Source: Streptomyces sp. CB02056
Lineage (GTDB): Bacteria; Actinomycetota; Actinomycetes; Streptomycetales; Streptomycetaceae
Direction of reading: 5' to 3'
Assembly (NCBI RefSeq): GCF_001905545.1
Contig: NZ_LIPD01000024.1
Location: 68,474-111,945 of the forward strand
Length of the DNA: 43,472 nucleotides
The translations under genes and the position numbers were made by a program. The notes below the pieces were generated by a model. That model did not search any database. It worked only from the letters and a program-made list of their open reading frames with translations, and was not told where the DNA came from. This document shows positions 22,755 through 30,843 of this stretch, in pieces; positions within the stretch are counted from its first letter, which is position 1, and every line of letters begins with the position of its first letter.

Positions 22755-23255
22755 ATGGCCACCGCCGCCTACCAGACCCCACCGGAGCCCGAGGCCCGGT
22801 CCGCCACAGGGGAGCGGACCGGGCCACGGGCAGGGGCCGACCCGGGGGAGCGGACCGGGCCCGCCGGACGGACCCTGCGCGCCGTGGCCGCCGTCCACAC
22901 CGCCGCCGCCTTCGGCCAGCCCGTCTTCGCCGGCGTCTACCTCAGCGGCGACTACGACGCCCTGGGCTGGCACACCGCCGGCGCCAACGCCGTCACCGCC
23001 CTCGGCTACCTGCAGCTGGTCGCCGCCCTCGTGGTGTGGATCCGGCTGCGCCGCTCCTGGCCGGCGGCCGCCACCCTCGCCGCGGTCGCGGCCGAGACCG
23101 CGCAGTACGTCGCCGGAACGGAAGGCGCCCTGTGGCTGCACCTGCCGCTGGGCGTGGCGACCATCGCCGGCCTCGCCGTGCTCACCATCGCCCTGTGGCG
23201 TACCCCGCTGCCCCCGCGCCGGCCCCTCCGCCGGGAGGACGACGACCGTGCCTGA
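22755..23255 (+). CDS. Membrane protein upstream of multicopper oxidase
   Basis: 166 residues. A soluble, charged N-terminus of about 40 residues is followed by four hydrophobic segments (AVAAVHTAAAFGQPVFAGVY, ANAVTALGYLQLVAALVVWI, AAATLAAVAAETAQYVAG, LPLGVATIAGLAVLTIALW). The basic tail ends inside the start of the next gene: the stop overlaps the multicopper oxidase GTG by 8 bases, so the genes are coupled. No family is recognised. It could anchor or help metallate the oxidase, but that is speculative. GGAAGGA precedes the ATG. Confidence 0.75.
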   Translation: MATAAYQTPPEPEARSATGERTGPRAGADPGERTGPAGRTLRAVAAVHTAAAFGQPVFAGVYLSGDYDALGWHTAGANAVTALGYLQLVAALVVWIRLRRSWPAAATLAAVAAETAQYVAGTEGALWLHLPLGVATIAGLAVLTIALWRTPLPPRRPLRREDDDRA

Positions 23256-24894
23256 ACCCCACGTCAACCTGACGCGCCGTCAAATTCTCGGAATCGGCGG
23301 AGCGTTCGGCCTGCTCACCACCGCCTCGCTGGCCGGCGCGGCCGCCCTCGCCCGCCGCCCCGCCACCACCGGCGCCGAACTGCGCAGCGCCGCCGTCCTG
23401 CCGCCCCCCTACCAGGTGCCGCTGCCGCTGCCCGCCGTCGCCAGGCCCGTCTCCACCGACGGCGGCACCGACCGCTACGAGATCGTCCAGCGCGAGACCA
23501 GCGCCGAGGTCCTGCCCGGCCTGCGCACCCCGCTGTGGACGTACGGCGGCTCCTTCCCCGGCCCCACCATCGAGGCCCGCCGCGGCCGGCCCGTCACCGT
23601 CACCCACCGCAACGAACTGCCGGTGCCCACCGTCGTCCACCTGCACGGCGGCCGCACCCCCGCGGACTCCGACGGCTACCCCACCGACCTCGTCCTGCCC
23701 GCCGCCTGGCCCCAGGCCCCCCAGACCATGCCCGGCATGCCCGGCATGCCCGGCATGGACGGCGCGGGCGGCCACGGCGGCGGCACGGGTACGGGCATGG
23801 CCGACCCCCGCGCCGTCACCAGCCGCCTGCGACGCGACTACACCTTCCCCAACGACCAGCGCCCCACCCTGCTCTGGTACCACGACCACCGCATGGACTT
23901 CACCGCCCCCGCCCTCTGGCGCGGCCTCGCCGGCCTGCACATCGTGCGCGACGACGCCGAGGACGCCCTCGGCCTGCCCGCCGGCCCCCACGAGATCCCC
24001 CTGATGATCACCGACCGCGCCTTCACCGCCGACGGCGCCCTGACCTACCCCTCCCTCGACCCCGCCCTGCGCGACCGCCCCGGCGTCACCGAACCCCACC
24101 TCGCCGGCGTCCTCGGCGACGTCGTCCTCGTCAACGGCGCCCCCTGGCCCGTCCACGAGACCGACGCCGCCCGCCACCGCCTGCGCCTGCTCAACGCCTC
24201 CAACGCCCGCCACTACGAACTCGAAGCCCGCACCGAGGACGGCCGCCGCCTCGACCTCGTCCAGATCGGCGCCGACCAGGGCCTGCTCGCCGCCCCCGTC
24301 ACCCACCGGAGCCTGCCCGTCGCCCCCGCCGAACGCTACGACCTCGTCGTCGACTTCGCCGCCGCCCCCGTCGGCTCCCTGGTCCGGATCGTCAACCGCC
24401 TCGGCACCGGCCGCACCCGCGACGTCATGGCCTTCCGCATCGCCCGCCCCGCCCCCGCCGACGACAGCCGCATCCCGCCCCGCCTCGCCACCGACCTGCC
24501 CGACTGGCGGCGCGAAGACGCCGTCCGCACACGGGACTTCGCCTTCCGTGCCGGCCGCACGAACGGCGGCCACGGCTGGCTCATCGGCGGCCGCCCCTTC
24601 GACCCCGCCCGCACCGACGTCACCGTCCCCCTCGGCGACACCGAGATCTGGCGCCTGATCGCCGACGTCCACCACCCCGTCCACCTCCACCTCGTGGGCT
24701 TCCGCATCCTCACCCGCGGCGGCAGACCCCCACTGCCCCACGACGCCGGCCTCAAGGACACCGTCTCGCTGCGCCCGGGGGAGTCCGCGGAGATCATCAC
24801 CCGCTTCGACGGCTACCGCGGCCGCTACCTCTTCCACTGCCACAACGCCGAGCACGAGGACATGGGGATGATGGCCAACCTGGAAGTCGTCTGA
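23248..24894 (+). CDS. Tat-exported multicopper oxidase with Met-rich loop
   Basis: 548 residues. RR at 10-11 (NLTRRQILGIGG) and a hydrophobic run form a Tat signal. Copper sites are intact: H131-L-H133, H212-D-H214 (WYHDH), H476-P-V-H479-L-H481 and H530-C-H532-x3-H536-x4-M541, the last giving the Met axial ligand to type-1 copper. A Met-Pro-Gly insert (M161-M170) with a Gly/His tail resembles CueO's Met-rich region. It is a three-domain laccase/CotA/CueO-like enzyme and may oxidise phenols or cuprous ion outside the cell. Coupled to the membrane protein. Confidence 0.92.
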   Translation: MPEPHVNLTRRQILGIGGAFGLLTTASLAGAAALARRPATTGAELRSAAVLPPPYQVPLPLPAVARPVSTDGGTDRYEIVQRETSAEVLPGLRTPLWTYGGSFPGPTIEARRGRPVTVTHRNELPVPTVVHLHGGRTPADSDGYPTDLVLPAAWPQAPQTMPGMPGMPGMDGAGGHGGGTGTGMADPRAVTSRLRRDYTFPNDQRPTLLWYHDHRMDFTAPALWRGLAGLHIVRDDAEDALGLPAGPHEIPLMITDRAFTADGALTYPSLDPALRDRPGVTEPHLAGVLGDVVLVNGAPWPVHETDAARHRLRLLNASNARHYELEARTEDGRRLDLVQIGADQGLLAAPVTHRSLPVAPAERYDLVVDFAAAPVGSLVRIVNRLGTGRTRDVMAFRIARPAPADDSRIPPRLATDLPDWRREDAVRTRDFAFRAGRTNGGHGWLIGGRPFDPARTDVTVPLGDTEIWRLIADVHHPVHLHLVGFRILTRGGRPPLPHDAGLKDTVSLRPGESAEIITRFDGYRGRYLFHCHNAEHEDMGMMANLEVV

Positions 24895-25057
24895 TCCCTT
24901 TCACCCCTGTTCGGGGGGATCCGCCGGAACTGCCGGACCTTCACGGCTCTCGCACCGGATGATCACTCTGCTGCCGGAATCCCGACCCCCGCCGTACCGG
25001 GCGGTCCACTCCAATTCCCTTCGCACACCCCCCGAGCAGCGAAAGGCCACCACCCCC

Positions 25058-26695
25058 ATGACCCGCCCCGACGACCACCCCACGCCCGACCGGATGCTGC
25101 GCGAGGCCGCCTCCCGCCTGGACCGGCGCCGCTTCCTCACCGTCACCTCGGCCGCCGCCGCGCTCGCCTTCAGCGTCAACCTGCCCTCCGCGCACGCCGC
25201 CGACAACGAGATCGCCCCGCGCGCCATCGGCGACGATCCCTTTACCCTCGGCGTGGCCTCCGGCGACGCCACCTCCGACGCCGTCGTGCTCTGGACCCGC
25301 CTGGCCCCCCGCCCGCTGGAGCCCGGCGCCGGCCTGCCGCCCACCGGCTCCGTCCGGGTCGGCTGGGAGATCGCCCGCGACGAGAAGTTCCGCCGCGTCG
25401 AGCGCCGCGGCACCGCCCGCGCCCACGCCGAGTTCAACTACGCCGTCCACGTCGACGTCGACGGCCTCGACGCCGCCCGCACCTACTGGTACCGCTTCAC
25501 CGTCGGCACCTGGGCCAGCCCCGTCGGACGCACCCGCACCGCCCCGCCGCGCGGCCGCAAGCTCGACAGCGCCCGCATCGCCTTCGTCTCCTGCCAGGCC
25601 TACGAGGACGGCTACTTCACCGCCTTCCGCCACCTCGCGGGCGAGGACCTGGACGCCGTCTTCCACGTCGGCGACTACATCTACGAGTACGGCATCGACG
25701 CCGCCGGCGGCGACCGCAAGTACACCGACCGCACCCTCGCCGCCCACTTCAACCACGAGACCACCACCCTCGAGGACTACCGGCTGCGCTACTCCCTCTA
25801 CAAGAACGACCCCGACCTCCAGGCCGCCCACGCCGCCCACCCCTGGTACGTCACCTGGGACGACCACGAGGTCGAGAACAACTACGCCGCCGGCATCCCC
25901 GAGAAGAACCAGGACCCGGCCCCCTTCGTCGCCCGCCGCGCCGCCGCCTACCGCGCCTACTGGGAGAACCAGCCGCTGCGCATGCCCCAGCCCCGCGGCA
26001 CCGAACTGACCCTCTACCGGCGCGTCCACTACGGCCAGCTGGCCCAGTTCGACATCCTCGACACCCGCCAGTACCGCGACGACCAGGCCAACGGCGACGG
26101 CTGGCAGTACCCCACCCCCGAGTCCGACGACCCCAAGCGCACCCTCATGGGCGCCACCCAGGAACGCTGGTTCGCCGACGGCCTGCGCCACTCCAAGGCC
26201 ACCTGGAACGTCGTCCCCCAGCAGGTCGTCTTCTCCCGCCGCAAGAACACCACCGCCGAGCGCTCCAAGCTCTCCATGGACGCCTGGGACGGCTACCCCG
26301 CCGCCCGCGAGCGCTTCCTGAAGGCCGTCGACCAGTCCGGCGTCAAGAACCTGGTGCTGCTCACCGGCGACGTCCACGTGGCCTACGCCCTGGACGTCAA
26401 GCGCGACTTCAACGACCCCAACTCCCGCACGGTGGGCGTGGAGTTCGTCGGCACCTCGATCAGCAGCGACGGCGACGGCGAGGAGAAGCCGTCCAACTGG
26501 GGCAACCTCATGGCGGCCAACCCGCACATGAAGTTCTACGACGGGCGCCGCGGCTACACCGTGCTCACCCTGGACCGCCACCGGGCCCGCGCCGACTACC
26601 GCGTCGTCTCCCACATCACCCGCCCCGGCGGCACCCTGTCCACCGCCGCCTCCTTCACCACCGAGGCCGGCAACCCGGGCATCCGCCCGGCCTGA
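25058..26695 (+). CDS. phoD: Alkaline phosphatase D (PhoD) family
   Basis: 545 residues. LDRRRFLTVTSAAAALAFSV is a Tat signal. The PhoD N-terminal domain (FTLGVASGDATSDAVVLWTR) is followed by the metallophosphatase core: FVSCQAYEDGYF, DAVFHVGDYIYEYG, TWDDHEVENNY and LTGDVHVAYA carry the metal-binding Asp, His and Asn residues. PhoD enzymes use Fe3+ and Ca2+ and cleave phosphomono- and diesters outside the cell. GAAAGG lies about 11 bases before the ATG, set from the Tat peptide; the frame is open 33 codons further upstream. It is 163 bases after the oxidase gene and may have its own promoter. No clear PHO box was found. Confidence 0.9.
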   Translation: MTRPDDHPTPDRMLREAASRLDRRRFLTVTSAAAALAFSVNLPSAHAADNEIAPRAIGDDPFTLGVASGDATSDAVVLWTRLAPRPLEPGAGLPPTGSVRVGWEIARDEKFRRVERRGTARAHAEFNYAVHVDVDGLDAARTYWYRFTVGTWASPVGRTRTAPPRGRKLDSARIAFVSCQAYEDGYFTAFRHLAGEDLDAVFHVGDYIYEYGIDAAGGDRKYTDRTLAAHFNHETTTLEDYRLRYSLYKNDPDLQAAHAAHPWYVTWDDHEVENNYAAGIPEKNQDPAPFVARRAAAYRAYWENQPLRMPQPRGTELTLYRRVHYGQLAQFDILDTRQYRDDQANGDGWQYPTPESDDPKRTLMGATQERWFADGLRHSKATWNVVPQQVVFSRRKNTTAERSKLSMDAWDGYPAARERFLKAVDQSGVKNLVLLTGDVHVAYALDVKRDFNDPNSRTVGVEFVGTSISSDGDGEEKPSNWGNLMAANPHMKFYDGRRGYTVLTLDRHRARADYRVVSHITRPGGTLSTAASFTTEAGNPGIRPA

Positions 26696-26710
26696 CAGGG
26701 CCCTTGGCCT

Positions 26711-26748
26711 CCCGGTCCCGCCGCCTTGAGGGAGGCGGCGGGGCCGGG
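26711..26748. terminator. Bidirectional terminator
   Basis: 15-base stem CCCGGTCCCGCCGCC / GGCGGCGGGGCCGGG with one G-U-type mismatch and an 8-base loop TTGAGGGA, between converging phoD and the GyrB-like gene. Confidence 0.75.
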
Positions 26749-26792
26749 TGCTGCTCAGGCGGCCGGGGCCGTGCAGGCGGGCCGGGTGCCGC

Positions 26793-27953
26793 TCAGGCGC
26801 CCCGGACGAGGCGTTCGACGACGGCCGCGGCCTGCTGCGGGTGCTCCTCCAGCCAGGCGTCCAGGTGGCGTCGGACGGCCTCGGCGACGCAGGCGCGCAC
26901 GGCGGTGTTGCCGAGCACGTCCAGGGTGGAGCCGTGGAACTCGGGCTCGTCGAGCTTCACCGACACGACCGCCGTCAGGCCCGCCCAGGCCTGCCCGGGG
27001 CTCAGGCCGGGTTCCGCCGGGGCCGGCCGGAGCCGTTTGCGCGCGTACGCGTCGAGCGCGGCCGCCACCCCGTCGCGGAAGCCCGCCTCGTGGGTGCCGC
27101 CGCGCGGGGTGGGCCGGCTGTTGGCGAAGCTCCGGACCCGCTCCTCGCCGTCGGCGCGCCAGCGCAGGGCCACCTCCACCGTCCCCGCCATCCGCGGGTC
27201 CTCGCCCTCGAAGGCGACGGTGTCCGTGGCGGCGGGCGCCGCGTCCCGGTTGTCGAGGAATGCGACGAAGTCCTGTGCCCCGCCGGGGGAGTGGAACCGC
27301 TCGGACCTGGGCTCGCCGGGCCCGCGCCGGTCGGTCAGTGAGATGTCCAACTCGCGGTTCAGGAAGGCCAGTTCACGGAATCGGTCCGCCAGGTCGTCGA
27401 AGGAGAACTCCGTCGTCCCGAAGACCTCGGCATCCGGCCAGAAGGTGAGGACGGTCCCGCTGCCGGTCGCCGGGCCCGCGTCGGTGAGCGGGGTGACGGC
27501 CGTGCCGCGCGCGTACTCCCGTTCCCAGCGCACCCCCTCGCGCCGCACCTCGGCCGTCATCCGGCCCGACAGGGCGTTGACGACGGCGGGGCCCACCGCC
27601 CAGTGCCCGAGCGCCAGGTCGCTGCGGCCGCCACCGGGCCCCGCTCCGGCGCACAGACGGGTCAGCAGGGTGTCGAGGTCGGGCTCACCGATGCCCTCCG
27701 CCCCGCGGACGGGGACGCCCGGGCCGTCGTCGGCGACGCGCACGCCACCGTCGGACATGAGGGTGATGTCGACGCGCCCGGCGTGGCCGGCCAGGACCTC
27801 CCTCACCGCCCGGTCAGCAGCCTCGAACACCATGTGGCGCAGGCCGCGCTCACCGGTCGAGCCGATGTACATCCCGGGCCGCTTCCGCACGGCTTCCACG
27901 CCCTCCAGGACCTGGATGCGGGCGGCCTCGTACCCGGTCTTCTCCTCGTTCAC
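26793..27953 (-). CDS. GyrB-like protein, ATPase/transducer region only, degenerate
   Basis: 386 residues, matching only the first ~390 residues of GyrB (GHKL ATPase plus transducer). The start EAARIQVLEGVEAVRKRPGM and HMVFEAADRAVREVLAG align well. There is no TOPRIM domain and no DNA-cleavage role. The catalytic Glu (E44) and DDGPGVP are kept, but the Mg-binding Asn is Arg (R48), the following Asp is Arg (R51), the GGLHGVG loop reads LGHWAVG, and the transducer Lys of QTK is lost. It is therefore probably a non-ATPase or altered nucleotide binder. GGAGGGGAC precedes the GTG start. Possible role: a decoy for, or modulator of, gyrase or its inhibitors (speculative). Confidence 0.85.
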   Translation of the reverse strand: MNEEKTGYEAARIQVLEGVEAVRKRPGMYIGSTGERGLRHMVFEAADRAVREVLAGHAGRVDITLMSDGGVRVADDGPGVPVRGAEGIGEPDLDTLLTRLCAGAGPGGGRSDLALGHWAVGPAVVNALSGRMTAEVRREGVRWEREYARGTAVTPLTDAGPATGSGTVLTFWPDAEVFGTTEFSFDDLADRFRELAFLNRELDISLTDRRGPGEPRSERFHSPGGAQDFVAFLDNRDAAPAATDTVAFEGEDPRMAGTVEVALRWRADGEERVRSFANSRPTPRGGTHEAGFRDGVAAALDAYARKRLRPAPAEPGLSPGQAWAGLTAVVSVKLDEPEFHGSTLDVLGNTAVRACVAEAVRRHLDAWLEEHPQQAAAVVERLVRGA

Positions 27954-28213
27954 GATGTCCCCTCCGAAGGTGTCCGGCAGAGCTCCACAGCCTAGGCGAA
28001 TTTCGGTATAACGCCAGGTCAGAGCCCATTTGCCGAGGGCGCAGGCGGGCGCGTGAGCGCCTGCCCGCGGGCGCCCGCCGCAGGGGCCCCGGACACCCGC
28101 CGGAGCGCGGCCCCGCCCCCGCCGGGGCCGCGTACGGGGCCGTTCCGGGCGCTCCCGAGGTCCCCCGATCCAAGTTCTTCGCGCCCCGCCCGCCGGCGGA
28201 CCCCGGCAAGCCG

Positions 28214-28600
28214 GTGTACCTGCGGCCCGCCATCGTCGGCCTGCTCGTCCCGGCGGTCCTGATCCCGCTGATCGTCGTCATGGCCAAGCGCGACCCCGAG
28301 TTCGCCGAGGCCGGCGACTGCATCCACAACAACAACCCGATCGCCGCCGTCCTGCCCGGCGTCGTCGACAGCAATCCCGACATCGACGTGGTCCCCTGCT
28401 CCGACCCGAAGGCCGAGGCCCGCGTCGTCGGCCGCGAGGACGACACCACCGACGGCGAGAACGCCTGCCGCAAGTACCCCACCGCCGACGGCTACTTCAC
28501 CTCCAAGCACGGCAGCGACAAGTACACCCTCTGCCTGCAGAGCCTGGAGACCCCCAAGCAGCCGAAGCCGACCACCATCCTCGGCCCCGTCAACCCGTAG
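28214..28600 (+). CDS. LppU-like small membrane-anchored protein; start unclear
   Basis: 128 residues from a GTG. There is one membrane segment (YLRPAIVGLLVPAVLIPLIVV), then an exported part with Cys residues (GDCIHNNNP, VVPCSD, NACRKYP, YTLCLQS), like the LppU/SCO3897-type small proteins. Coding appears to extend upstream in the same frame (ending SKFFAPRPPADPGKP) to at least 28,055 without a start codon. A plausible start with a proline-rich N-terminus, GTG at 28,053, is in another frame. Either a frameshift, a sequencing error or an unusual start is involved. Confidence is high for the C-terminal part only. Confidence 0.7.
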   Translation: MYLRPAIVGLLVPAVLIPLIVVMAKRDPEFAEAGDCIHNNNPIAAVLPGVVDSNPDIDVVPCSDPKAEARVVGREDDTTDGENACRKYPTADGYFTSKHGSDKYTLCLQSLETPKQPKPTTILGPVNP

Positions 28601-28650
28601 CGAGGCGCCGCCCCGGGCCCCTCGCCGCACTCGGTCGGCCGAGCCTTCGC

Positions 28651-28676
28651 CGAACGGCCCGGCGCCGGGCCGTTCG
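28651..28676 (+). terminator. Strong terminator
   Basis: 26-base perfect palindrome, arms CGAACGGCCCGGC and GCCGGGCCGTTCG, 50 bases past the LppU-like gene. Confidence 0.8.
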
Positions 28677-28749
28677 CTGTCACCGGGGGCGGTGGGCAGG
28701 GGAGTCGGGGGTGTATGTTCGCACCCAGCCGTCCAGAAGGGCGAAGGCC

Positions 28750-29022
28750 ATGGGGATCTCCACGCACGCGATGGTGCCGCCGCTCCTGGTGGCCGCACTG
28801 GTCCTGCTCGCCGTCAGACTGGCCCGACGGCACCGCGCCGGTGCGCCCGTACCGCTGCTGCCGCGCTCGCTGCCGGCCCGCGCCGTCGCAGCGGCTGTCA
28901 TCGCCCTGGTGATGCTCTCCGGAGCGCTGACCGGAGACCCCTGGTCGGCGGTCGTCCCCGCCCTCACGCTCGGCGGCCTGACCGGCGCCCTCGTGGACCT
29001 CCGCTACGGCTCCCCGCGCTGA
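28750..29022 (+). CDS. Small membrane protein, unknown function
   Basis: 90 residues with two hydrophobic segments (MVPPLLVAALVLLAVRLA and AVAAAVIALVMLSGALTG) joined by an Arg-rich loop, and a third weaker segment near the end. The start at 28750 follows GAAGG; the frame is open to 28711. There are no conserved motifs. It converges with the SnoaL-like gene. Family not recognised. Confidence 0.6.
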   Translation: MGISTHAMVPPLLVAALVLLAVRLARRHRAGAPVPLLPRSLPARAVAAAVIALVMLSGALTGDPWSAVVPALTLGGLTGALVDLRYGSPR

Positions 29023-29053
29023 AGCCCGCCCGCGGCGCTGCCCGGGCGGTTCG

Positions 29054-29431
29054 TCAGGAGGCGGACGGCTCGATCTCCCCGGCGAAGACGATGACCTGGT
29101 CGATGAGGCTCCGCCGCAGATGGACGACGTCCGTTCCCGCCAGGCGGGGGCCTCCGTCCGGGGTGGTGAAGACCCACTGGTAGCGGGCCCACTCGCCGGG
29201 CATGTCCACCGCCGAGCAGCGCGTCATCGTGCCGGTTCCCGCCGGGTGGTGCCGGATGTCCAGCACGAACTGCTCGACCGCCGCGATTCCCTCGCTGCGG
29301 CCCAACGGCCCCCAGAAGACCACGTCCGAGGTCAGGGCCTGGGAGAGCAGGGCCGTCACATAGGTGTCGTCCGAGGCGTTGAACGCGGAGATGAACGTGT
29401 CGATCGCGGAGCGTGCCGTCTCTTCCTGCAT
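29054..29431 (-). CDS. SnoaL-like (NTF2-fold) protein
   Basis: 125 residues of the NTF2/SnoaL kind: an N-terminal helix (ARSAIDTFISAFNASDD), the SQALTSDVVFWGPLGRSEG turn, then strands FVLDIRHHP, TRCSAVDMPGEWARYQWVF and RLAGTDVVHLR, ending IDQVIVFAGEIEPSAS. It is a small isomerase-like or binding protein of unknown substrate. Only a weak CTGGGG precedes the ATG, so the exact start is uncertain; the frame is open well upstream. Confidence 0.75.
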   Translation of the reverse strand: MQEETARSAIDTFISAFNASDDTYVTALLSQALTSDVVFWGPLGRSEGIAAVEQFVLDIRHHPAGTGTMTRCSAVDMPGEWARYQWVFTTPDGGPRLAGTDVVHLRRSLIDQVIVFAGEIEPSAS

Positions 29432-29463
29432 ACCCCAGTAATACCAGCCGCTGCGCGTACGGA

Positions 29464-29673
29464 TCAGGAAGAGGGCGAGTACCAGGACGGCAGCACCCAC
29501 GCGGCACCCCGTGCCGCCCGGGCTTCCGCCCTCGATCCGCACGCCGCCGCCCCGGTGTCGAAACCGGGGTGGCGCTGGACCCAGTGGGTGACCAACCGGC
29601 TTTCCGCGGAGGACTCGGCGGTCCGTCCCGTGATGGGACCGCATGCGCCGTACGCCCGCCGGAACCGCGCCAC
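29464..29673 (-). CDS. Doubtful small ORF in intergenic DNA (29432-29777)
   Basis: 69 residues from a GTG with GGGGAG five bases upstream. The central part GPITGRTAESSAESRLVTHW followed by VQRHPGFDTG reads like genuine protein; the rest is Ala/Arg-rich. It is the only candidate gene in the roughly 345 bases between the SnoaL-like and winged-helix genes. No family recognised. It could be a gene remnant. Confidence 0.3.
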   Translation of the reverse strand: MARFRRAYGACGPITGRTAESSAESRLVTHWVQRHPGFDTGAAACGSRAEARAARGAAWVLPSWYSPSS

Positions 29674-29777
29674 CGGGCTCCCCGTCCGCGCAAATCCCCG
29701 GTGGGGAGCGGTACATGGCCTCCAGGGTGTTCACAGAGGGGTTCCGGCACGGAGTCGAGCGGCACACGCCTCCGGGC

Positions 29778-30689
29778 TCAGCGGCAGGTGACAAGGCCGC
29801 CCGGGTGCGGGCCGGCCGCCCGGGCGGCCCGCAGCGCCGCCCTGGCACGGGCCGCGCCGGGGCGGGTGGCCGCCTCGCCGCCGCCGACCGCGACGGGGCG
29901 GGGGGCGAGGCCCGCGCAGGGGCCGCAGATGCCGGGTTCGGGCACCGGGTCGTGGCACGCCGCGCACTCGGCGTACCGAAGTGCCCCGGTCCGTACGGTG
30001 CTTGGGGCGGGCGGCAGCTTGCGCTCCAGGCGGTGGCGGAGGACGGCGGCCGCCGAGTGCATCGGGGCGGGCAGGCCCGGCAGCAGGGCCTGGGCGAGGT
30101 CGGCGGCGGTACTGCCGCGTTCCAGCCACCGGGCGACCAGGGGCGCGAGTGCGCGGGCTTCGGCCTCGCCCAGGCGCAGTCGCGGCTCGGGGCGGATCAC
30201 CCGGAACAGCGTGGCGACCGCCTCGCGGAGCTGCTCGTCGGACTGCCCGCCCGGCCGCCCGCCCGCTTGCCCGTCGGGCGGTTCGGAGGGCGATTCGGCG
30301 GGGAGGGTGGGTTCTTGGTGCCGGTCCTTTGAAAGGGTGTCAGTGCGGCCGGTGCTCGCTCCACCGGGGACCGGGCGGGTGGTACTCGGCGCTGCGGCCC
30401 GAGGGACGTCGTAGACGTGGGTCTCGGTGATGATCGTGCCGTCGGGCAGGCGGATCTTCTCGACCCGGTAGTACCCGGCGTCGGCCAGCTCCTTCAGGGC
30501 CCTGCGGATCGCGCCGCGCCCCTGGGGGCTGGTGTCGGCCATGTGCCGGCCGTCCTCGCGCCACCCGTCGGGCCGGGAGAGGAGGTCCGCGAGCAGGCCC
30601 CGGGCGGTGTAGGAGAGCCGTCGGTACTGGAGTACGGCGTTGGGCAGCACGGTGAAGTTGCGCACGGGGGCGCTACGATGGACGCGCAT
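29778..30689 (-). CDS. Winged-helix protein with C-terminal zinc ribbon
   Basis: 303 residues. Residues about 1-95 (RNFTVLPNAVLQYRRLSYTA, GLLADLLSRPDGWREDGRHM, GAIRRALKELADAGYYRVEK) match a winged-helix domain of the replication-initiator/DnaD-like helix-turn-helix kind widespread in streptomycetes. A Pro/Ser linker and a helical region (LFRVIRPEPRLRLGEAEARA) follow, then CAACHDPVPEPGICGPC, a CxxC-x9-CxxC zinc ribbon. The start at 30689 is supported by MRVHRSAPVRNF, the usual beginning of the family. A leader hairpin lies 25 bases upstream. Function is unknown; DNA binding is likely. Confidence 0.8.
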   Translation of the reverse strand: MRVHRSAPVRNFTVLPNAVLQYRRLSYTARGLLADLLSRPDGWREDGRHMADTSPQGRGAIRRALKELADAGYYRVEKIRLPDGTIITETHVYDVPRAAAPSTTRPVPGGASTGRTDTLSKDRHQEPTLPAESPSEPPDGQAGGRPGGQSDEQLREAVATLFRVIRPEPRLRLGEAEARALAPLVARWLERGSTAADLAQALLPGLPAPMHSAAAVLRHRLERKLPPAPSTVRTGALRYAECAACHDPVPEPGICGPCAGLAPRPVAVGGGEAATRPGAARARAALRAARAAGPHPGGLVTCR

Positions 30690-30713
30690 CGGGAGTGTTG
30701 GCTCCTGTTGCCG

Positions 30714-30745
30714 GACCCCGGGGTGTTGGTAGCACCGCCGGGGTC
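30714..30745 (-). promoter_or_regulatory. Leader hairpin before the winged-helix gene
   Basis: Imperfect stem: outer GACCCC/GGGGTC and inner GGTG/CACC, with a small internal bulge and a 7-base loop. Placed in the 5' leader of the winged-helix gene, close to its ribosome-binding site. It may regulate that gene by attenuation or mRNA stability, but only its position supports this. Confidence 0.4.
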
Positions 30746-30843
30746 GCCTGTTTTCGGTTGGATTACGGAACGTACCACAACGGTCACGCACAGAACGGGC
30801 GTTCGCGACAACTGCCCCGGCCGGGGCCCTTCGTCACCCGGCG

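Noticed and set aside
24895..25057. PHO box before phoD
   Set aside because: Only weak TTCAC-like matches without the 11-base direct-repeat spacing; not supportable by eye.
26750..26800. Direct repeat CGGGTGCYGCTCAGGCG at the end of the GyrB-like gene
   Set aside because: It is a real short duplication of the stop region but has no evident consequence; too minor for a separate finding.
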